From Bacillus sp. SA1-12 (GTDB taxonomy: Bacteria > Bacillota > Bacilli > Bacillales > Bacillaceae), in assembly GCF_000981385.1 (NCBI RefSeq), contig NZ_LATZ01000006.1, positions 62,001 to 126,000 on the forward strand: a stretch of DNA of 64,000 nucleotides, read 5' to 3'. The notes under the pieces were generated by a model, which did no database searches, was not told where the DNA came from, and worked only from the letters and a program-made list of their open reading frames with translations. The translations under genes and the position numbers were made by a program. Positions 47,090-56,980 of the stretch are shown here, one piece after another (within the stretch, counting starts at the first letter, position 1; each line of letters starts with the position of its first letter).

Positions 47090-48352
47090 ATGATTGAAAA
47101 CTACGATCAATTGCCAAAACGAAAAATTCTTTGCATTGATATGAAAAGCTTTTATGCTAGCTGTGCCGCGGTTTTACTGGGGCTGGATCCATTGACATGC
47201 TATTTAGTTGTTGTTGGTGATACTGAGCGGCAGGGAAGCATCGTACTGGCAGCTTCTCCGCGAATGAAAAAGGAATTTGGCATTAAAACGGGTGCAAGGC
47301 GTTTTGAAGTTCCGGATGACCCGCGGATTAAGATTGTTAACCCGAAGATGGGAACGTATATCCGGATGTCAACAGAAATAACGAAATTGTTTCATCGCTA
47401 TGTACCAAAGGAGGCGATCCATACTTATAGTGTGGATGAGAGTTTTATCGAAGTGGATAGTGTCGAGCATATTTGGGGAGATGCCCGGACAATTGCCAAT
47501 AAAATTCGTGATGAGATGAAGCGTGAGTTTGGTCTTCCGGGTGCAATTGGCATTGGGCCTAATATGTTGCTTGCAAAGATATGCTTGGATATTGATGCAA
47601 AAAAGACGGGGGTAGCAGAGTGGACGTATGACGATGTAAAAGAAAAGCTGTGGAAGCTTGAGCCGTTAAATAAAATGTGGGGCATCGGGTCGAGAGTGCA
47701 AAAGACGTTGAATCGAATGGGGATTTTTAATGTTGGGCAGCTGGCTCATTACCCGCTCGAGCTTCTGGAAAAAAAATTTGGCATCATGGGCAATCAGCTT
47801 TACTATCACTCATGGGGAGTAGACTTGTCGGAAGTTGGTGCACCGATTATGCAAGGACAAATCAGCTTCGGCAAAAGCCAAATTTTACTTCGTGACTATC
47901 TCGATCCTGAGGAAGTAAAGCATGTGATTTTAGAAATCAGTGAGGAGGTTGCCCGCAGAGCACGTCAGCACAAAAAGGTAGGACGAACGATCAGCCTTGG
48001 GATTGGCTATAGCCGTGATGAATTTGGCGGTGGTTTTTATCGCTCCAAAACAATTGATCAGCCAACAAATATTACGATGGATATTTATGAAACATGTTTA
48101 CAGCTATTTGAGAAATTTTATGCTAATAAAACAGTTCGGCAAATATCGATTACACTGTCAAATATTGAGGATGATTGTGAGATGCAGCTTGATTTGTTTC
48201 GGCCAAACCGTACAAAGCAGCGAACGCTTGGTTACGTAATGGATTCCATTCGCCAAAAGTATGGTTCAGATGCGATTTTACGTGCTGTGTCGTACACTCC
48301 GGCCGGAACTGCCAAGCACCGTGCCAAGCTTGTCGGCGGCCATAAGGCATAA
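47090..48352 (+). CDS. polYB: Y-family DNA polymerase, UmuC-like (PolYB/YqjW type)
   Basis: Damage-inducible translesion polymerase, 420 residues from ATG 47090, 8 bases after GGAGG. Catalytic residues are in CIDMKSFYASCAAV and TYSVDESFIEVD. The clamp-binding peptide QLDLF is near the C terminus (EMQLDLFRPNR). A longer frame from 46931 runs through the promoter and is not coding. It is followed by a yolD-like gene, the arrangement of B. subtilis yqjW-yqjX. It is the second Y-family polymerase in this window. Confidence 0.94.
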   Translation: MIENYDQLPKRKILCIDMKSFYASCAAVLLGLDPLTCYLVVVGDTERQGSIVLAASPRMKKEFGIKTGARRFEVPDDPRIKIVNPKMGTYIRMSTEITKLFHRYVPKEAIHTYSVDESFIEVDSVEHIWGDARTIANKIRDEMKREFGLPGAIGIGPNMLLAKICLDIDAKKTGVAEWTYDDVKEKLWKLEPLNKMWGIGSRVQKTLNRMGIFNVGQLAHYPLELLEKKFGIMGNQLYYHSWGVDLSEVGAPIMQGQISFGKSQILLRDYLDPEEVKHVILEISEEVARRARQHKKVGRTISLGIGYSRDEFGGGFYRSKTIDQPTNITMDIYETCLQLFEKFYANKTVRQISITLSNIEDDCEMQLDLFRPNRTKQRTLGYVMDSIRQKYGSDAILRAVSYTPAGTAKHRAKLVGGHKA

Positions 48353-48407
48353 CAAGTCTATACTGCCTAAAGAGAATGTTAACGAGTGTTAGGGTGGTGA
48401 TGAATAC

Positions 48408-48740
48408 ATGATACGGGACAGAGGAAATATTAAATGGACATCAATGATGCTGCCTGAACATGTAAAGTTATTAAGAGATTGGTCAGAAGCCGATACCTAT
48501 CAAGAAAAGACTGAGCTTGATGAGCAGCAGCTCGAACAGTTTAATGAAATCATTTGCTTAGCAATGGAAGAGCATAAGGAGCTTATTTTTACGTACTATA
48601 AAGACCATTTTCATCACATATGCTCTGGCCATGTCCACTATATAGACCCGATTTCACATACGCTTCGAATTGTTGATGAACAAAACGGCCAGCGCTTTAA
48701 GCTGTCATTTTCAGCAATTGTTGATGTGAAGCAAAAATAG
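48408..48740 (+). CDS. yqjX: YolD-like protein
   Basis: 110 residues of the YolD family: MIRDRGNIKWTSMMLPEHVK at the N terminus, then a helical middle and a WYL/Sm-like C-terminal beta segment (HYIDPISHTLRIVDEQNGQR). YolD-like genes accompany UmuC-like polymerases in Firmicutes and are thought to be SOS accessory proteins. It lies 55 bases after polYB with AGGGTGGTG, so very likely in the same SOS operon. Confidence 0.88.
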   Translation: MIRDRGNIKWTSMMLPEHVKLLRDWSEADTYQEKTELDEQQLEQFNEIICLAMEEHKELIFTYYKDHFHHICSGHVHYIDPISHTLRIVDEQNGQRFKLSFSAIVDVKQK

Positions 48741-48779
48741 GCCGGAGTTCTTTCTCTATTTAAAGGCTCATGAAAACGA

Positions 48780-48812
48780 ATATCCCGTAGAAGGTGTAAG
48801 CCTACGGGATAT
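48780..48812. terminator. Hairpin between convergent yqjX and sulP genes
   Basis: A perfect 11-bp stem ATATCCCGTAG (48780-48790) with CTACGGGATAT (48802-48812); AT-rich flanks but only short T-runs. Confidence 0.65.
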
Positions 48813-48827
48813 ATATGTTAACGCAAA

Positions 48828-50585
48828 TTAAACTAATCCTAGCTCCCGTTTTCGATTTTGTTTGACTTGTTCTGATTTTGGGGCCTGTTGAGAAAGAACG
48901 GCACATTCGTCAAAGGCAAACTGTTTACAGCCTTTACAGCGCTGAACATCCAGAATTGAAAGAGCATGATCAATCGCATCACCGGTACGCGAAAAGGAGT
49001 TTTCCTCACCTACTAGTTGATAAAATCCAGTTTTTTCGAATAGTTCTTTCGGTTGAGGCTGAAGACCGGAAATCAGTACATGATGGTACGGAGGCTTTAA
49101 TTGTTTGGCAATCTTAGTGAGAAGCGCCTCTCCGGATGTATCTATAAATGAAACTTTGCTCATTCTTAATAAAAGAATTTTTGGTTTAGCATGAAGGATC
49201 TCTTCCATTTCGGCTTCGAACCGTTCTGTTGAACCGAAGAATAAAGGTCCTTCAAGTGTATAAATATTAATTTGCGGGCAATTGGAATCTTGCCGAACCA
49301 TCTCTGGTTTAACTAGTTTATCGGCAGGATCCGGTAATACCTTTGACACTTTCAAGGTACCGCTCATCAGCTTAACGAAAGCAAGAAGTGCTAGAAGCAA
49401 ACCAACGCCTACGCCTGTTGTCAGGTCGATAAAAACAGTTAATAAGAAGGTTACGGTCAGGACGAGAGAATCCATGGTTTTGGTTTTTAATATATGGGCG
49501 AACTCTTTACGTTCACTCATATTCCAAGCGACCACCATAAGGATAGGGGCCATGCTCGCTAGGGGAATAGCTGAAGCATATGGAGCAAGCACCACTAACA
49601 CAAGTAAAACCACAACCCCATGTGTCACACCAGATATTGGTGAGGCGGCACCATTTTTAATATTTGTGGCAGTTCGAGCAATAGCGCCTGTCGCTGGAAT
49701 GCCGCCGAATAAAGGAGTAACCATATTGGCTAAGCCCTGTCCAATTAGCTCTTTATTGCTGTTGTGTTTACTATTGGTCATTCCGTCAGCCACTAAAGCT
49801 GATAATAGTGATTCAATGCCTCCAAGCATGGCAATGACGAAAGCCGCAGGAAGGAGTTCAATCACCAAGCTCATTGTTAGTTGCGGGAATTCAAAGCCTG
49901 GAAATTCATTGGGGATGGCTCCATAAGTCGAACCGATTGTTGAAACTTGGTTAGGAAAGAATACATAAGCTGCGAGAGTTGAGACAAGTAAGCCTAGCAG
50001 TGCTCCAGGAATTTTTGGCATAAACTTTGGTGCTAAAATGACAATAAATAAGCTTATAGCCGCCACTAAAACGCTATAAAGATTCACTGTGTGGATATTT
50101 ATCAGGATTTCTTTCAAATTGAGAAGAAAGGCTTCCTCTTTTTCTAAGCCGCTTAAACCCAGGAAATTAGCAATCTGACCGGAAAAGATAATAACAGCAA
50201 TGCCAGCAGTAAACCCGATCGTAACAGGACGAGGAATGAACTTAATAAACCTTCCTAATTTGAATACACCTAAAAGAAAAATCATGATGCCCGCAAGGAA
50301 ACCTGCGATCAATAATTTTTCATAGCCGAACTGCATCACTACTCCTAATAAGACTGGGACAAATGCACCCGTAGGTCCCGCAATCTGAAATCTTGAACCT
50401 CCAAAAAGAGACACAATGATTCCGGCAATGGCAGATGTATATAACCCATACTCCGGCCTTACTCCTGAGGCGATAGCAAAAGCCATTGCCAGTGGAATAG
50501 CAACAATTCCAACTATCAACCCTGCAACAAGATCTTTTTGAAAATGTGTAAACGTGTAATTTGCAAACCTGCTAGAACCAGACAT
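48828..50585 (-). CDS. SulP family anion transporter with STAS domain
   Basis: SLC26/SulP permease, 585 residues from ATG 50585 (GGGAGG 9 bases before; two ATGs upstream are too close to or ahead of this site). Ten or more membrane helices follow VAGLIVGIVAIPLAMAFAIASG, with the family SulP segment GLYTSAIAGIIVSLFGGS. The STAS domain is at about 430-545 (SKVSFIDTSGEALL). A short Cys-bearing tail, CKGCKQFAFDEC, ends the protein, which is unusual. Substrate may be sulfate, bicarbonate or another anion. Confidence 0.9.
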   Translation of the reverse strand: MSGSSRFANYTFTHFQKDLVAGLIVGIVAIPLAMAFAIASGVRPEYGLYTSAIAGIIVSLFGGSRFQIAGPTGAFVPVLLGVVMQFGYEKLLIAGFLAGIMIFLLGVFKLGRFIKFIPRPVTIGFTAGIAVIIFSGQIANFLGLSGLEKEEAFLLNLKEILINIHTVNLYSVLVAAISLFIVILAPKFMPKIPGALLGLLVSTLAAYVFFPNQVSTIGSTYGAIPNEFPGFEFPQLTMSLVIELLPAAFVIAMLGGIESLLSALVADGMTNSKHNSNKELIGQGLANMVTPLFGGIPATGAIARTATNIKNGAASPISGVTHGVVVLLVLVVLAPYASAIPLASMAPILMVVAWNMSERKEFAHILKTKTMDSLVLTVTFLLTVFIDLTTGVGVGLLLALLAFVKLMSGTLKVSKVLPDPADKLVKPEMVRQDSNCPQINIYTLEGPLFFGSTERFEAEMEEILHAKPKILLLRMSKVSFIDTSGEALLTKIAKQLKPPYHHVLISGLQPQPKELFEKTGFYQLVGEENSFSRTGDAIDHALSILDVQRCKGCKQFAFDECAVLSQQAPKSEQVKQNRKRELGLV

Positions 50586-50840
50586 CCATAACATCCTCCC
50601 TTTACGTTTCTTTTTTAAACATAATTGCGCGGTATTTAATAATGTAATCAGTAAATTTGGAGAAATTATGGAGTTTTTCAATTTTGTTCCATATGTCCTA
50701 TTTTTTCAAATAACAGTATATCAATAGTTTCAATTTTGAGATATTGTCTACAAATTCTTTTTTGTTATAGGTAAAGTTTAAAGAGATCGGAAAATTGAAG
50801 ATAGTCATTCTTATAAAGATATCTAAGCCGGAGGAGATCG

Positions 50841-51542
50841 ATGAAGAAGAAAATATTGCTGGTTGATGATGAATGGAATATGAGAAACTTATTAAAAATT
50901 TATCTAGAAAAAGAATATGAGGTAATAGAGGCGGAGGACGGTAAGCAGGCATTGGCCATCCTCACATCAGCAGATTTCCATTTAATCGTACTAGACATCA
51001 TGCTCCCAACGATTAACGGGTGGCAGATTTGCAAAGCGATTAGAAAAGAAAAGCAAACACCTATCCTCATGTTAACAGCGAGAAACGAGTTAAAAGATAA
51101 AATTTACGGATTAGATATCGGGGCAGATGATTATTTAGGAAAACCATTTGAGCCTGATGAGTTGATTGCTCGAATCAAGGCTTTGTTAAGACGTTCTGAT
51201 ATGAATGATCCTCAAAAGCAAAAGGAGATAATGATCGGCAACCATTTAATGAGAATACAAACAGAGAGCAGAACGATCTTAGTTAAAGGAGAGAAGTTAA
51301 ATTTAACCCCGAAGGAATATGATCTTCTCTATCTGTTGGCAAATCAGCCTCAACGGGTTTTTACTAGAGATTTATTGCTTGATGTCATCTGGGGGATGAA
51401 AGATACAAGAGATCATAGGGCTGTTGATTCTCATATTAAGAATATCCGAATAAAGGTGAAGGAAAAAATACCTACATATAATCCAATAGAAACAATTTGG
51501 GGTGTGGGCTATAAGTTAAATCAGTCGGATGAACCTGTATGA
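50841..51542 (+). CDS. OmpR-family response regulator
   Basis: 233 residues. Receiver domain with acidic pocket D9/D10, phosphorylatable D52 (VLDIMLPTINGW), T79 and K101, then a C-terminal winged helix (LTPKEYDLLYLLANQPQRVF...DSHIKNIRIKVKEK). GGAGGAG is 6-8 bases before the ATG. It overlaps the kinase gene by four bases (ATGA). The targets are unknown; the germinant receptor operon behind has its own sporulation-type promoter. Confidence 0.92.
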   Translation: MKKKILLVDDEWNMRNLLKIYLEKEYEVIEAEDGKQALAILTSADFHLIVLDIMLPTINGWQICKAIRKEKQTPILMLTARNELKDKIYGLDIGADDYLGKPFEPDELIARIKALLRRSDMNDPQKQKEIMIGNHLMRIQTESRTILVKGEKLNLTPKEYDLLYLLANQPQRVFTRDLLLDVIWGMKDTRDHRAVDSHIKNIRIKVKEKIPTYNPIETIWGVGYKLNQSDEPV

Positions 51543-52939
51543 AATGGAACAGCATTGTTTTTAAACTCGGAGGCACTATATTTATTATCTTAATGTGCGT
51601 CATTCTCCCATTGACATATACGATCGATCAGCTTTTTGCTAGATTCTATTTTAGTGAAGCACGCCACCAAATCGACCAATTAGCCTACCAATATTCCCGC
51701 ACCTTAACAGATTTAAAGGATATGGATTCATTGAAAACCGTAGCACGATTAACAAAAACAGAAATTTGCATTATTGACCGGGAAGGAAAGGTATTATATA
51801 CGTCTAATGATCAGCATTTACCGCAGGAAACTAAAGTTTCTGGAAATTTGCTTTCATCGGTTTATTCAGGGAAAGCTGTAAAACAAGATTATTTTAACCC
51901 CTATAATCAAAAGAATTATCTTGCTTCTGGGAAGCCGCTGCAAATAGATGACAAAGTAAACGGGGCAATATTGGTATTTTCTAAGGCGGAACAAATAAAA
52001 CAGACAATCCATCATATAGAGCTTTTGCTATTAGCCTCATTGCTAGGTGCTCTATGTATGGCGCTGGGCTTTACCTATATCGCCTCTAAAAAGCTTGCTT
52101 CGCCTTTATTGCAAATGGAAAAAGTAACGCGAGATGTAGCAAAAGGGAAGTTTTATAGAAAAGTTGCCATTACTTCAAATGATGAGGTAGGCTCTTTGGC
52201 AGCAGCGATTAATGATTTAGGTCACGAACTAGAAGGATACAGAAACAGGCAAACAGAATTTCTTGCGAATATATCCCATGATTTGCGAACACCTATTTCA
52301 TATATAAAAGGTTATACACAGGTTATTCATGATAAATTGTATAAGAATGAAAAAGAGAAGGACCTTTATTTATCCATTATTCTTGATGAAGTGAACCAAT
52401 TAAATGTTTTGGTTGCTGATTTGTTTGAGCTGTCAAAAATCGATGGGGGGCAGTTAGACCTTCACTTTAATTGGGTTAATCTTCATGATTTGATTGAAAA
52501 TTGCCTGACGAAGGTTGGATTAAAAGCCAAAAAGAAGAAATTGCGCCTTCTGAAGGAAATAGATGACAGGATCCCTTTTATTTACACAGATGCAGTCCGC
52601 TTAGAGCAGATTTTAATGAATTTATTAGAAAATGCTATTCGCTATAACAGGTCCAATGGGGATGTGAAAATTGCTGGCTATGCGGACAAAAAGAAAGTAA
52701 ATCTTGTAATAGAGGATACGGGAATTGGTATATCAGAACATGATCTTCCCTATATTTTTGAGAGATTCTATAAGGCTGACAAGTCTCGTTCAGACAGGCA
52801 GGGAAGTACAGGTTTAGGATTATCTATTGTCAAGCAGCTTGTTATATTATTAGAGGGTGACATAAAGGTGAAAAGTACGCTAAATAAAGGAACATCATTC
52901 TCGATCACTCTTCCATTCAGGGTAAGAGAGAATTCCTGA
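51539..52939 (+). CDS. Membrane sensor histidine kinase
   Basis: 466 residues: membrane helix 6-28, extracytoplasmic sensor domain about 30-158, helix 161-183, HAMP about 184-235, HisKA with His247 (FLANISHDLRTPISYIKGY), and HATPase (N box NLLENAIRYN, G1 DTGIGIS, G2 GSTGLGLSI). It is coupled to the response regulator by a four-base overlap. Ligand unknown. Confidence 0.92.
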   Translation: MKWNSIVFKLGGTIFIILMCVILPLTYTIDQLFARFYFSEARHQIDQLAYQYSRTLTDLKDMDSLKTVARLTKTEICIIDREGKVLYTSNDQHLPQETKVSGNLLSSVYSGKAVKQDYFNPYNQKNYLASGKPLQIDDKVNGAILVFSKAEQIKQTIHHIELLLLASLLGALCMALGFTYIASKKLASPLLQMEKVTRDVAKGKFYRKVAITSNDEVGSLAAAINDLGHELEGYRNRQTEFLANISHDLRTPISYIKGYTQVIHDKLYKNEKEKDLYLSIILDEVNQLNVLVADLFELSKIDGGQLDLHFNWVNLHDLIENCLTKVGLKAKKKKLRLLKEIDDRIPFIYTDAVRLEQILMNLLENAIRYNRSNGDVKIAGYADKKKVNLVIEDTGIGISEHDLPYIFERFYKADKSRSDRQGSTGLGLSIVKQLVILLEGDIKVKSTLNKGTSFSITLPFRVRENS

Positions 52940-52959
52940 GAATGAATTATGTAAAATAA

Positions 52960-53010
52960 AAAGAGTTAAAGGATGAAAAACAAACCTCTCATCTTTTGAC
53001 TCTTTTCTTT
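52960..53010 (+). terminator. Terminator of the two-component operon
   Basis: Stem 52960-52976 with 52989-53005 (one mismatch), then TCTTTTT. A second perfect hairpin GATGCTTCT/AGAAGCATC (53018-53026/53032-53040) follows without T-run. Confidence 0.85.
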
Positions 53011-53143
53011 TTCCACCGATGCTTCTTCTGTAGAAGCATCTTAAAACGATATTTTTGAGGTCCACCCCTATAAAGATCCACAATATAGATATTAAAATGC
53101 CGAACGTTCAGGGATAATATAAAAATTTCCCTGTTGTAGCTAT

Positions 53144-53173
53144 GAATAGAAATATTTTCCGAAGAAGATAATA
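53144..53173 (+). promoter_or_regulatory. Sigma-G-like promoter of the ger operon
   Basis: GAATA (53144-53148), 18-base spacer, GATAATA (53167-53173). The -35 fits the forespore GHATR pattern and the -10 matches CATWMTA in six of seven positions. Forespore expression is what germinant receptors need. Confidence 0.6.
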
Positions 53174-53194
53174 AGGCTGAAAGTCGGTGATCTA

Positions 53195-54283
53195 GTGGGT
53201 CCAATTAAATTTTTATTATTGGTTTTTATGATTATGCTAGCTATTGGCCTATTTGCTCATGTACAAACGATCCCTGCATTGCTATCAGTCTCTGGACGTG
53301 ATTCGTGGATAACAATTATTGTTACCGTATTGCCCATGATTCTATGGTTATTTATTTTAGGGAAATTAGTCAAGCTATCAGGAAAGATAAGTGTTACCGA
53401 TTGGAAGGAAAACTTATCTCCGTTTCGTTATTATTTGCTTGTAGGTCCGTTCGTTCTTTATCTAATTTTCTCCGCTTTCATAACGAGCAAAGATATCGTA
53501 ATTTGGAGCCATATTTCATATATACCAGATATAAAATATGAAATCATTGTCATTGTTTTTCTGTTTATATGTTATCTTGGAACAAAATCAGGAACACAAT
53601 CATTAGCAATCTTAAGTGGAATATTATTGCCGTTGGTAGTAGTGTTAGGCATATTTGTCATGACAGTGAATGTGAAAAATAAACAGTATGAATTGCTATT
53701 CCCTATTTTTGAAGACGGATATATGCCAATTCTTAACGGGCTTATTTATACAATGCTGCCGTTAGTAGAACTATTCATTATTATGATCATTCCTCATGTA
53801 GACAATAAAACAATGACAACTAAAAAGATCTTTCTAATCGGCGGGATTATTGTAGGTTTGATGCTTGGACCTACAATAGGGGCAATTACAGAATTTGGCC
53901 CTGACCAAGCATCTATATATCGCTATCCGGCATTTGAACAGTGGCGGATACTCACAATAGGAAATTACTTTTCACATGTAGACTTTTTCGCCATTTATCA
54001 ATGGTTAGCAGGCGGAGTCTTAAGAACAAGTTTATATGTATTAATAGCAAGTTACCTGCTTACAAGAAAGAAACAAAAGAAGTACACAGTTATCTCAATT
54101 TATCTTGTTCTAATGATTGGATGTTTCTATCGGATTGATCAACACACATTTTATGAATTTGTATATACGTTTTTTATGCCGGCTTCATTACTTGTATTAA
54201 CGATTCAACTAGCTATTCTATTTGTTTTTCTTACCCTTCAAAATCATAAAAAGAAGCTGGAGAAGGTGAAGCAGGATGGTTGA
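53195..54283 (+). CDS. Spore germination protein, GerAB/GerKB permease-like (B subunit)
   Basis: APC-superfamily-like germinant receptor B subunit, 362 residues, about ten membrane helices, starting GTG 53195 (GGTGAT 5 bases before). Segments such as GRDSWITIIVTVLPMILWL and PRM-like FPIFEDGYMPILNGL follow the family pattern. It is the first gene of a three-gene receptor, overlapping the A gene by eight bases. B subunits bind small-molecule germinants such as amino acids; specificity cannot be told. Confidence 0.88.
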   Translation: MGPIKFLLLVFMIMLAIGLFAHVQTIPALLSVSGRDSWITIIVTVLPMILWLFILGKLVKLSGKISVTDWKENLSPFRYYLLVGPFVLYLIFSAFITSKDIVIWSHISYIPDIKYEIIVIVFLFICYLGTKSGTQSLAILSGILLPLVVVLGIFVMTVNVKNKQYELLFPIFEDGYMPILNGLIYTMLPLVELFIIMIIPHVDNKTMTTKKIFLIGGIIVGLMLGPTIGAITEFGPDQASIYRYPAFEQWRILTIGNYFSHVDFFAIYQWLAGGVLRTSLYVLIASYLLTRKKQKKYTVISIYLVLMIGCFYRIDQHTFYEFVYTFFMPASLLVLTIQLAILFVFLTLQNHKKKLEKVKQDG

Positions 54284-55730
54284 GAATAACGTTGAGTATA
54301 CAGTTGAGGGAATGCAAAATCTGTTTTATTCGTCTTCAGATGTTGTGATAAAAACAATATTAATAGGAGAAGGAGAAAAGATTTTGGTGGTGTTTTGTCA
54401 ACCATTAGTTGATACAAATATAGTAAATCAATTTGTATTGCTGCCGATGAATCAACATGAATCTGTTGAGAAATTACTTGAATCGCTGAAAAACTCGATA
54501 CAAATAAGCGCAGTGGAAAAGGCGCAAATAACGCCTGATGATATTTGCAGTTTTATTTTTTCAGGGAAACTAATGGTGACAACATGGGAGAATGATGTGG
54601 TCTATTTTTATGATATCAGTAAAATACCTTCCCGAACACCTGATGAGTCAATTACAGAAGTTTCGGTAAGGGGACCAAAGGATGGATTTGTGGAGGAAAT
54701 AGGTACAAATATTGGATTAGTTAGAAAGCGTTTAAAAACAGCTTCATTTATTGTCGAAGAATATAAAGTAGGGAAACGAACTCAAACAAAGGTAGCGCTT
54801 CTTTATATAACAGATATTATAAATTCAGAATTATTAAAAGAAATTAAAGAGCGATTAGAAAACATAGAAATCGATATCCTCACTGGAAGTGCACAAATGG
54901 AACAGCATATTGCGAAGAAACAGCTTCTATCATTGTTTCCGTTAGTGGATTATACGGGAAGACCAGATTATGTTGTTGAATCGATAAACCAAGGAAGGTT
55001 TTCCATCATTGTTGATGGAGCACCAACTGCTTTGGTTGCTCCTGCAAACTTAGGATATTTAATAAAAACCTCAGAAGATGGGCATACAAGCTTTTTTTAT
55101 GCTTCAGTCGAAAGGCTACTCCGCTTATTTGGCTTAATTGTTACAATTTTCCTGCCAGGATTGTATACGGCTCTAACAACTCATAATGTCGGACAATTAC
55201 CGCTGCCATTATTAGCTACAATTTCATTATCAAGAATGGGGCTTCCATTTACAGCCTTTATAGAGATTATCATAATGTTAATTATGTTTGAATTGTTTCG
55301 AGAGGCGGGGGCACGCCTGCCTAAAGCTGTTGGTCAAACAGTAGCGGTTTTAGGCGGATTGATCATAGGGGATGCAGCGATAAGAGGAGGCATTACATCG
55401 CCAACGATGCTCGTTGTTATAGGCGTTACAGCCATTGCAAGCTTTACGCTTGTGAATCAATCACTTGCAGGAAATATTTTTATTTTACGATTATATGTTG
55501 TCATCTTGAGCTATGTCATGGGGATTTTTGGTGTTATCATTGGTTTCATTTCGATTGTGATGTATTTAGCTAATTTAAAGTCATTCGGTTTTCCGTATTT
55601 GTCCTTATATACAAATCTGACCTGGAAGGATTTCTTGTCAATCTTTATAAAGTTGCCTGAAGAAATAAAAGATAAGCGCGGAGCTGGATTAAAGCAAAAG
55701 GACTCTTCAAGGTTAGGTGAAACTGAATGA
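54276..55730 (+). CDS. Spore germination protein, GerAA/GerKA-like (A subunit)
   Basis: 484 residues. The N-terminal soluble half (about 20-260) contains EVSVRGPKDGFVEEIGTNI and LFPLVDYTGRPDYV, hallmarks of GerA A subunits. The C-terminal half has about five membrane helices (FGLIVTIFLPGLYTALTTH, PTMLVVIGVTAIASF). A subunits form the ion channel of the receptor. Coupled by overlap to both neighbours. Confidence 0.92.
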   Translation: MVENNVEYTVEGMQNLFYSSSDVVIKTILIGEGEKILVVFCQPLVDTNIVNQFVLLPMNQHESVEKLLESLKNSIQISAVEKAQITPDDICSFIFSGKLMVTTWENDVVYFYDISKIPSRTPDESITEVSVRGPKDGFVEEIGTNIGLVRKRLKTASFIVEEYKVGKRTQTKVALLYITDIINSELLKEIKERLENIEIDILTGSAQMEQHIAKKQLLSLFPLVDYTGRPDYVVESINQGRFSIIVDGAPTALVAPANLGYLIKTSEDGHTSFFYASVERLLRLFGLIVTIFLPGLYTALTTHNVGQLPLPLLATISLSRMGLPFTAFIEIIIMLIMFELFREAGARLPKAVGQTVAVLGGLIIGDAAIRGGITSPTMLVVIGVTAIASFTLVNQSLAGNIFILRLYVVILSYVMGIFGVIIGFISIVMYLANLKSFGFPYLSLYTNLTWKDFLSIFIKLPEEIKDKRGAGLKQKDSSRLGETE

Positions 55731-56887
55731 GGTTCCGATTGAGTAAGCTATTGATATTTGCATCAATGTTAATATTTCTTTCAAGCTGTGGAAGTGCCAA
55801 GGAAATTTATAATCAAGCATACGCTGTTGGCATGGGAATTGACTATATAGATGATGAATACAATGTTGTTATCCAATTTCTTGATTTTAGTAACGTTGCT
55901 AAAACTGATCAAGGGAAGAGCTCGCAGTCGGTACCTGTTTGGTTGGCGAAGGGGAAAGGAAATACCATTGAAGCCGCATTAACAGACATTTATCAATCAG
56001 TTCAAATGCGGGTGAATTTCGAACAGTTAAATTTAATCGTTTTCGGTGAAGGGATTATTAAATCAAAACAGCTTGAAGAGGCATTTCAATCACTAACATC
56101 TAATTTTACTGTCCGGTTAACGGCATGGGCATATGGGACAAATATGAGTTTTGAAGACATTTTTACTTCAACGGTGATATTTGACTTTCCGTTTTCTTAC
56201 TCAAGGTTAAATCAGCCTGATGAAGGAAATCAGCAGAGCTCCACGATTCCAGCAATTACGTTAAGAGAATTTGTTTGGAGATTTAATGAAAAAGCAATGA
56301 CAACCATCATTCCATCTGTTTCACTTAACGAACAAAATATTCTTAAAGAGGATAGGCCTAAAAAGACTGCGGTCATCAATGGAGCTTACATTCTTTCAAA
56401 TAAAGCATATAAAGGCTGGTTATCCACATCAGATTTACGCGGCTTTATTTGGACAAACAATGAGTCGAACAGATCGATTACAACAATTAACGAAGAAAAA
56501 GACAATCTAGTAACCGTAGAACTAATAGAGCCGAAAATAAAATTGAAAAAGAATGTTAATGGATTGAATTATAACGTTATTGTACGATTAAGAGCCATAG
56601 TAAAACAGAGCTTAGATAGTCACTTATCCCAAGAAAAGTTTATAAAGAAAGTGGAAGATGCAGTAAAAAAAGAAGTGAAAAAAACGTTCATTGCAGGGAA
56701 AGAGATCGGTGCAGATATATTTCAATTGGAGGACAACTTGTATCGATACCATTATCATGAATGGAAAAACAATAAACAGGAACAACCAATTGATATGGCG
56801 AATGTTAAGGTGAAGGTGGAAACATTATATAGTATTGATAAATATAAAAGCAAAAACTCAGATGCAAATACAAAAAGGCAAAATTAA
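55727..56887 (+). CDS. Spore germination lipoprotein, GerAC/GerKC-like (C subunit)
   Basis: 386 residues, signal peptide with lipobox LSSC (Cys21). The three-domain GerAC layout is recognisable through GMGIDYIDDEYNVVIQFLDF, NIIVFGEGI-type segment LNLIVFGEGIIKSK, and a C-terminal VEDAVKKEVKKTFIAGKEIGADIF that is diagnostic of the family. It is anchored outside the spore inner membrane. It overlaps the A gene by four bases. Confidence 0.92.
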   Translation: MRFRLSKLLIFASMLIFLSSCGSAKEIYNQAYAVGMGIDYIDDEYNVVIQFLDFSNVAKTDQGKSSQSVPVWLAKGKGNTIEAALTDIYQSVQMRVNFEQLNLIVFGEGIIKSKQLEEAFQSLTSNFTVRLTAWAYGTNMSFEDIFTSTVIFDFPFSYSRLNQPDEGNQQSSTIPAITLREFVWRFNEKAMTTIIPSVSLNEQNILKEDRPKKTAVINGAYILSNKAYKGWLSTSDLRGFIWTNNESNRSITTINEEKDNLVTVELIEPKIKLKKNVNGLNYNVIVRLRAIVKQSLDSHLSQEKFIKKVEDAVKKEVKKTFIAGKEIGADIFQLEDNLYRYHYHEWKNNKQEQPIDMANVKVKVETLYSIDKYKSKNSDANTKRQN

Positions 56888-56980
56888 AAAAATTCGTATT
56901 ATCCATTCAACGGATAGTCAATGCATGAAATAACAGGGTATGATAAACTAGGGATATAGTTTGTTGCGAAGGAGAATAGT

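Noticed and set aside
49282..49926. 214-codon plus-strand frame inside sulP
   Set aside because: Antisense shadow of a membrane protein gene; no ribosome binding site and Thr/Ser-rich composition typical of reverse frames.
53018..53040. Perfect GATGCTTCT/AGAAGCATC hairpin as a second terminator
   Set aside because: No T-run on either strand; may just be a stability hairpin or operator.
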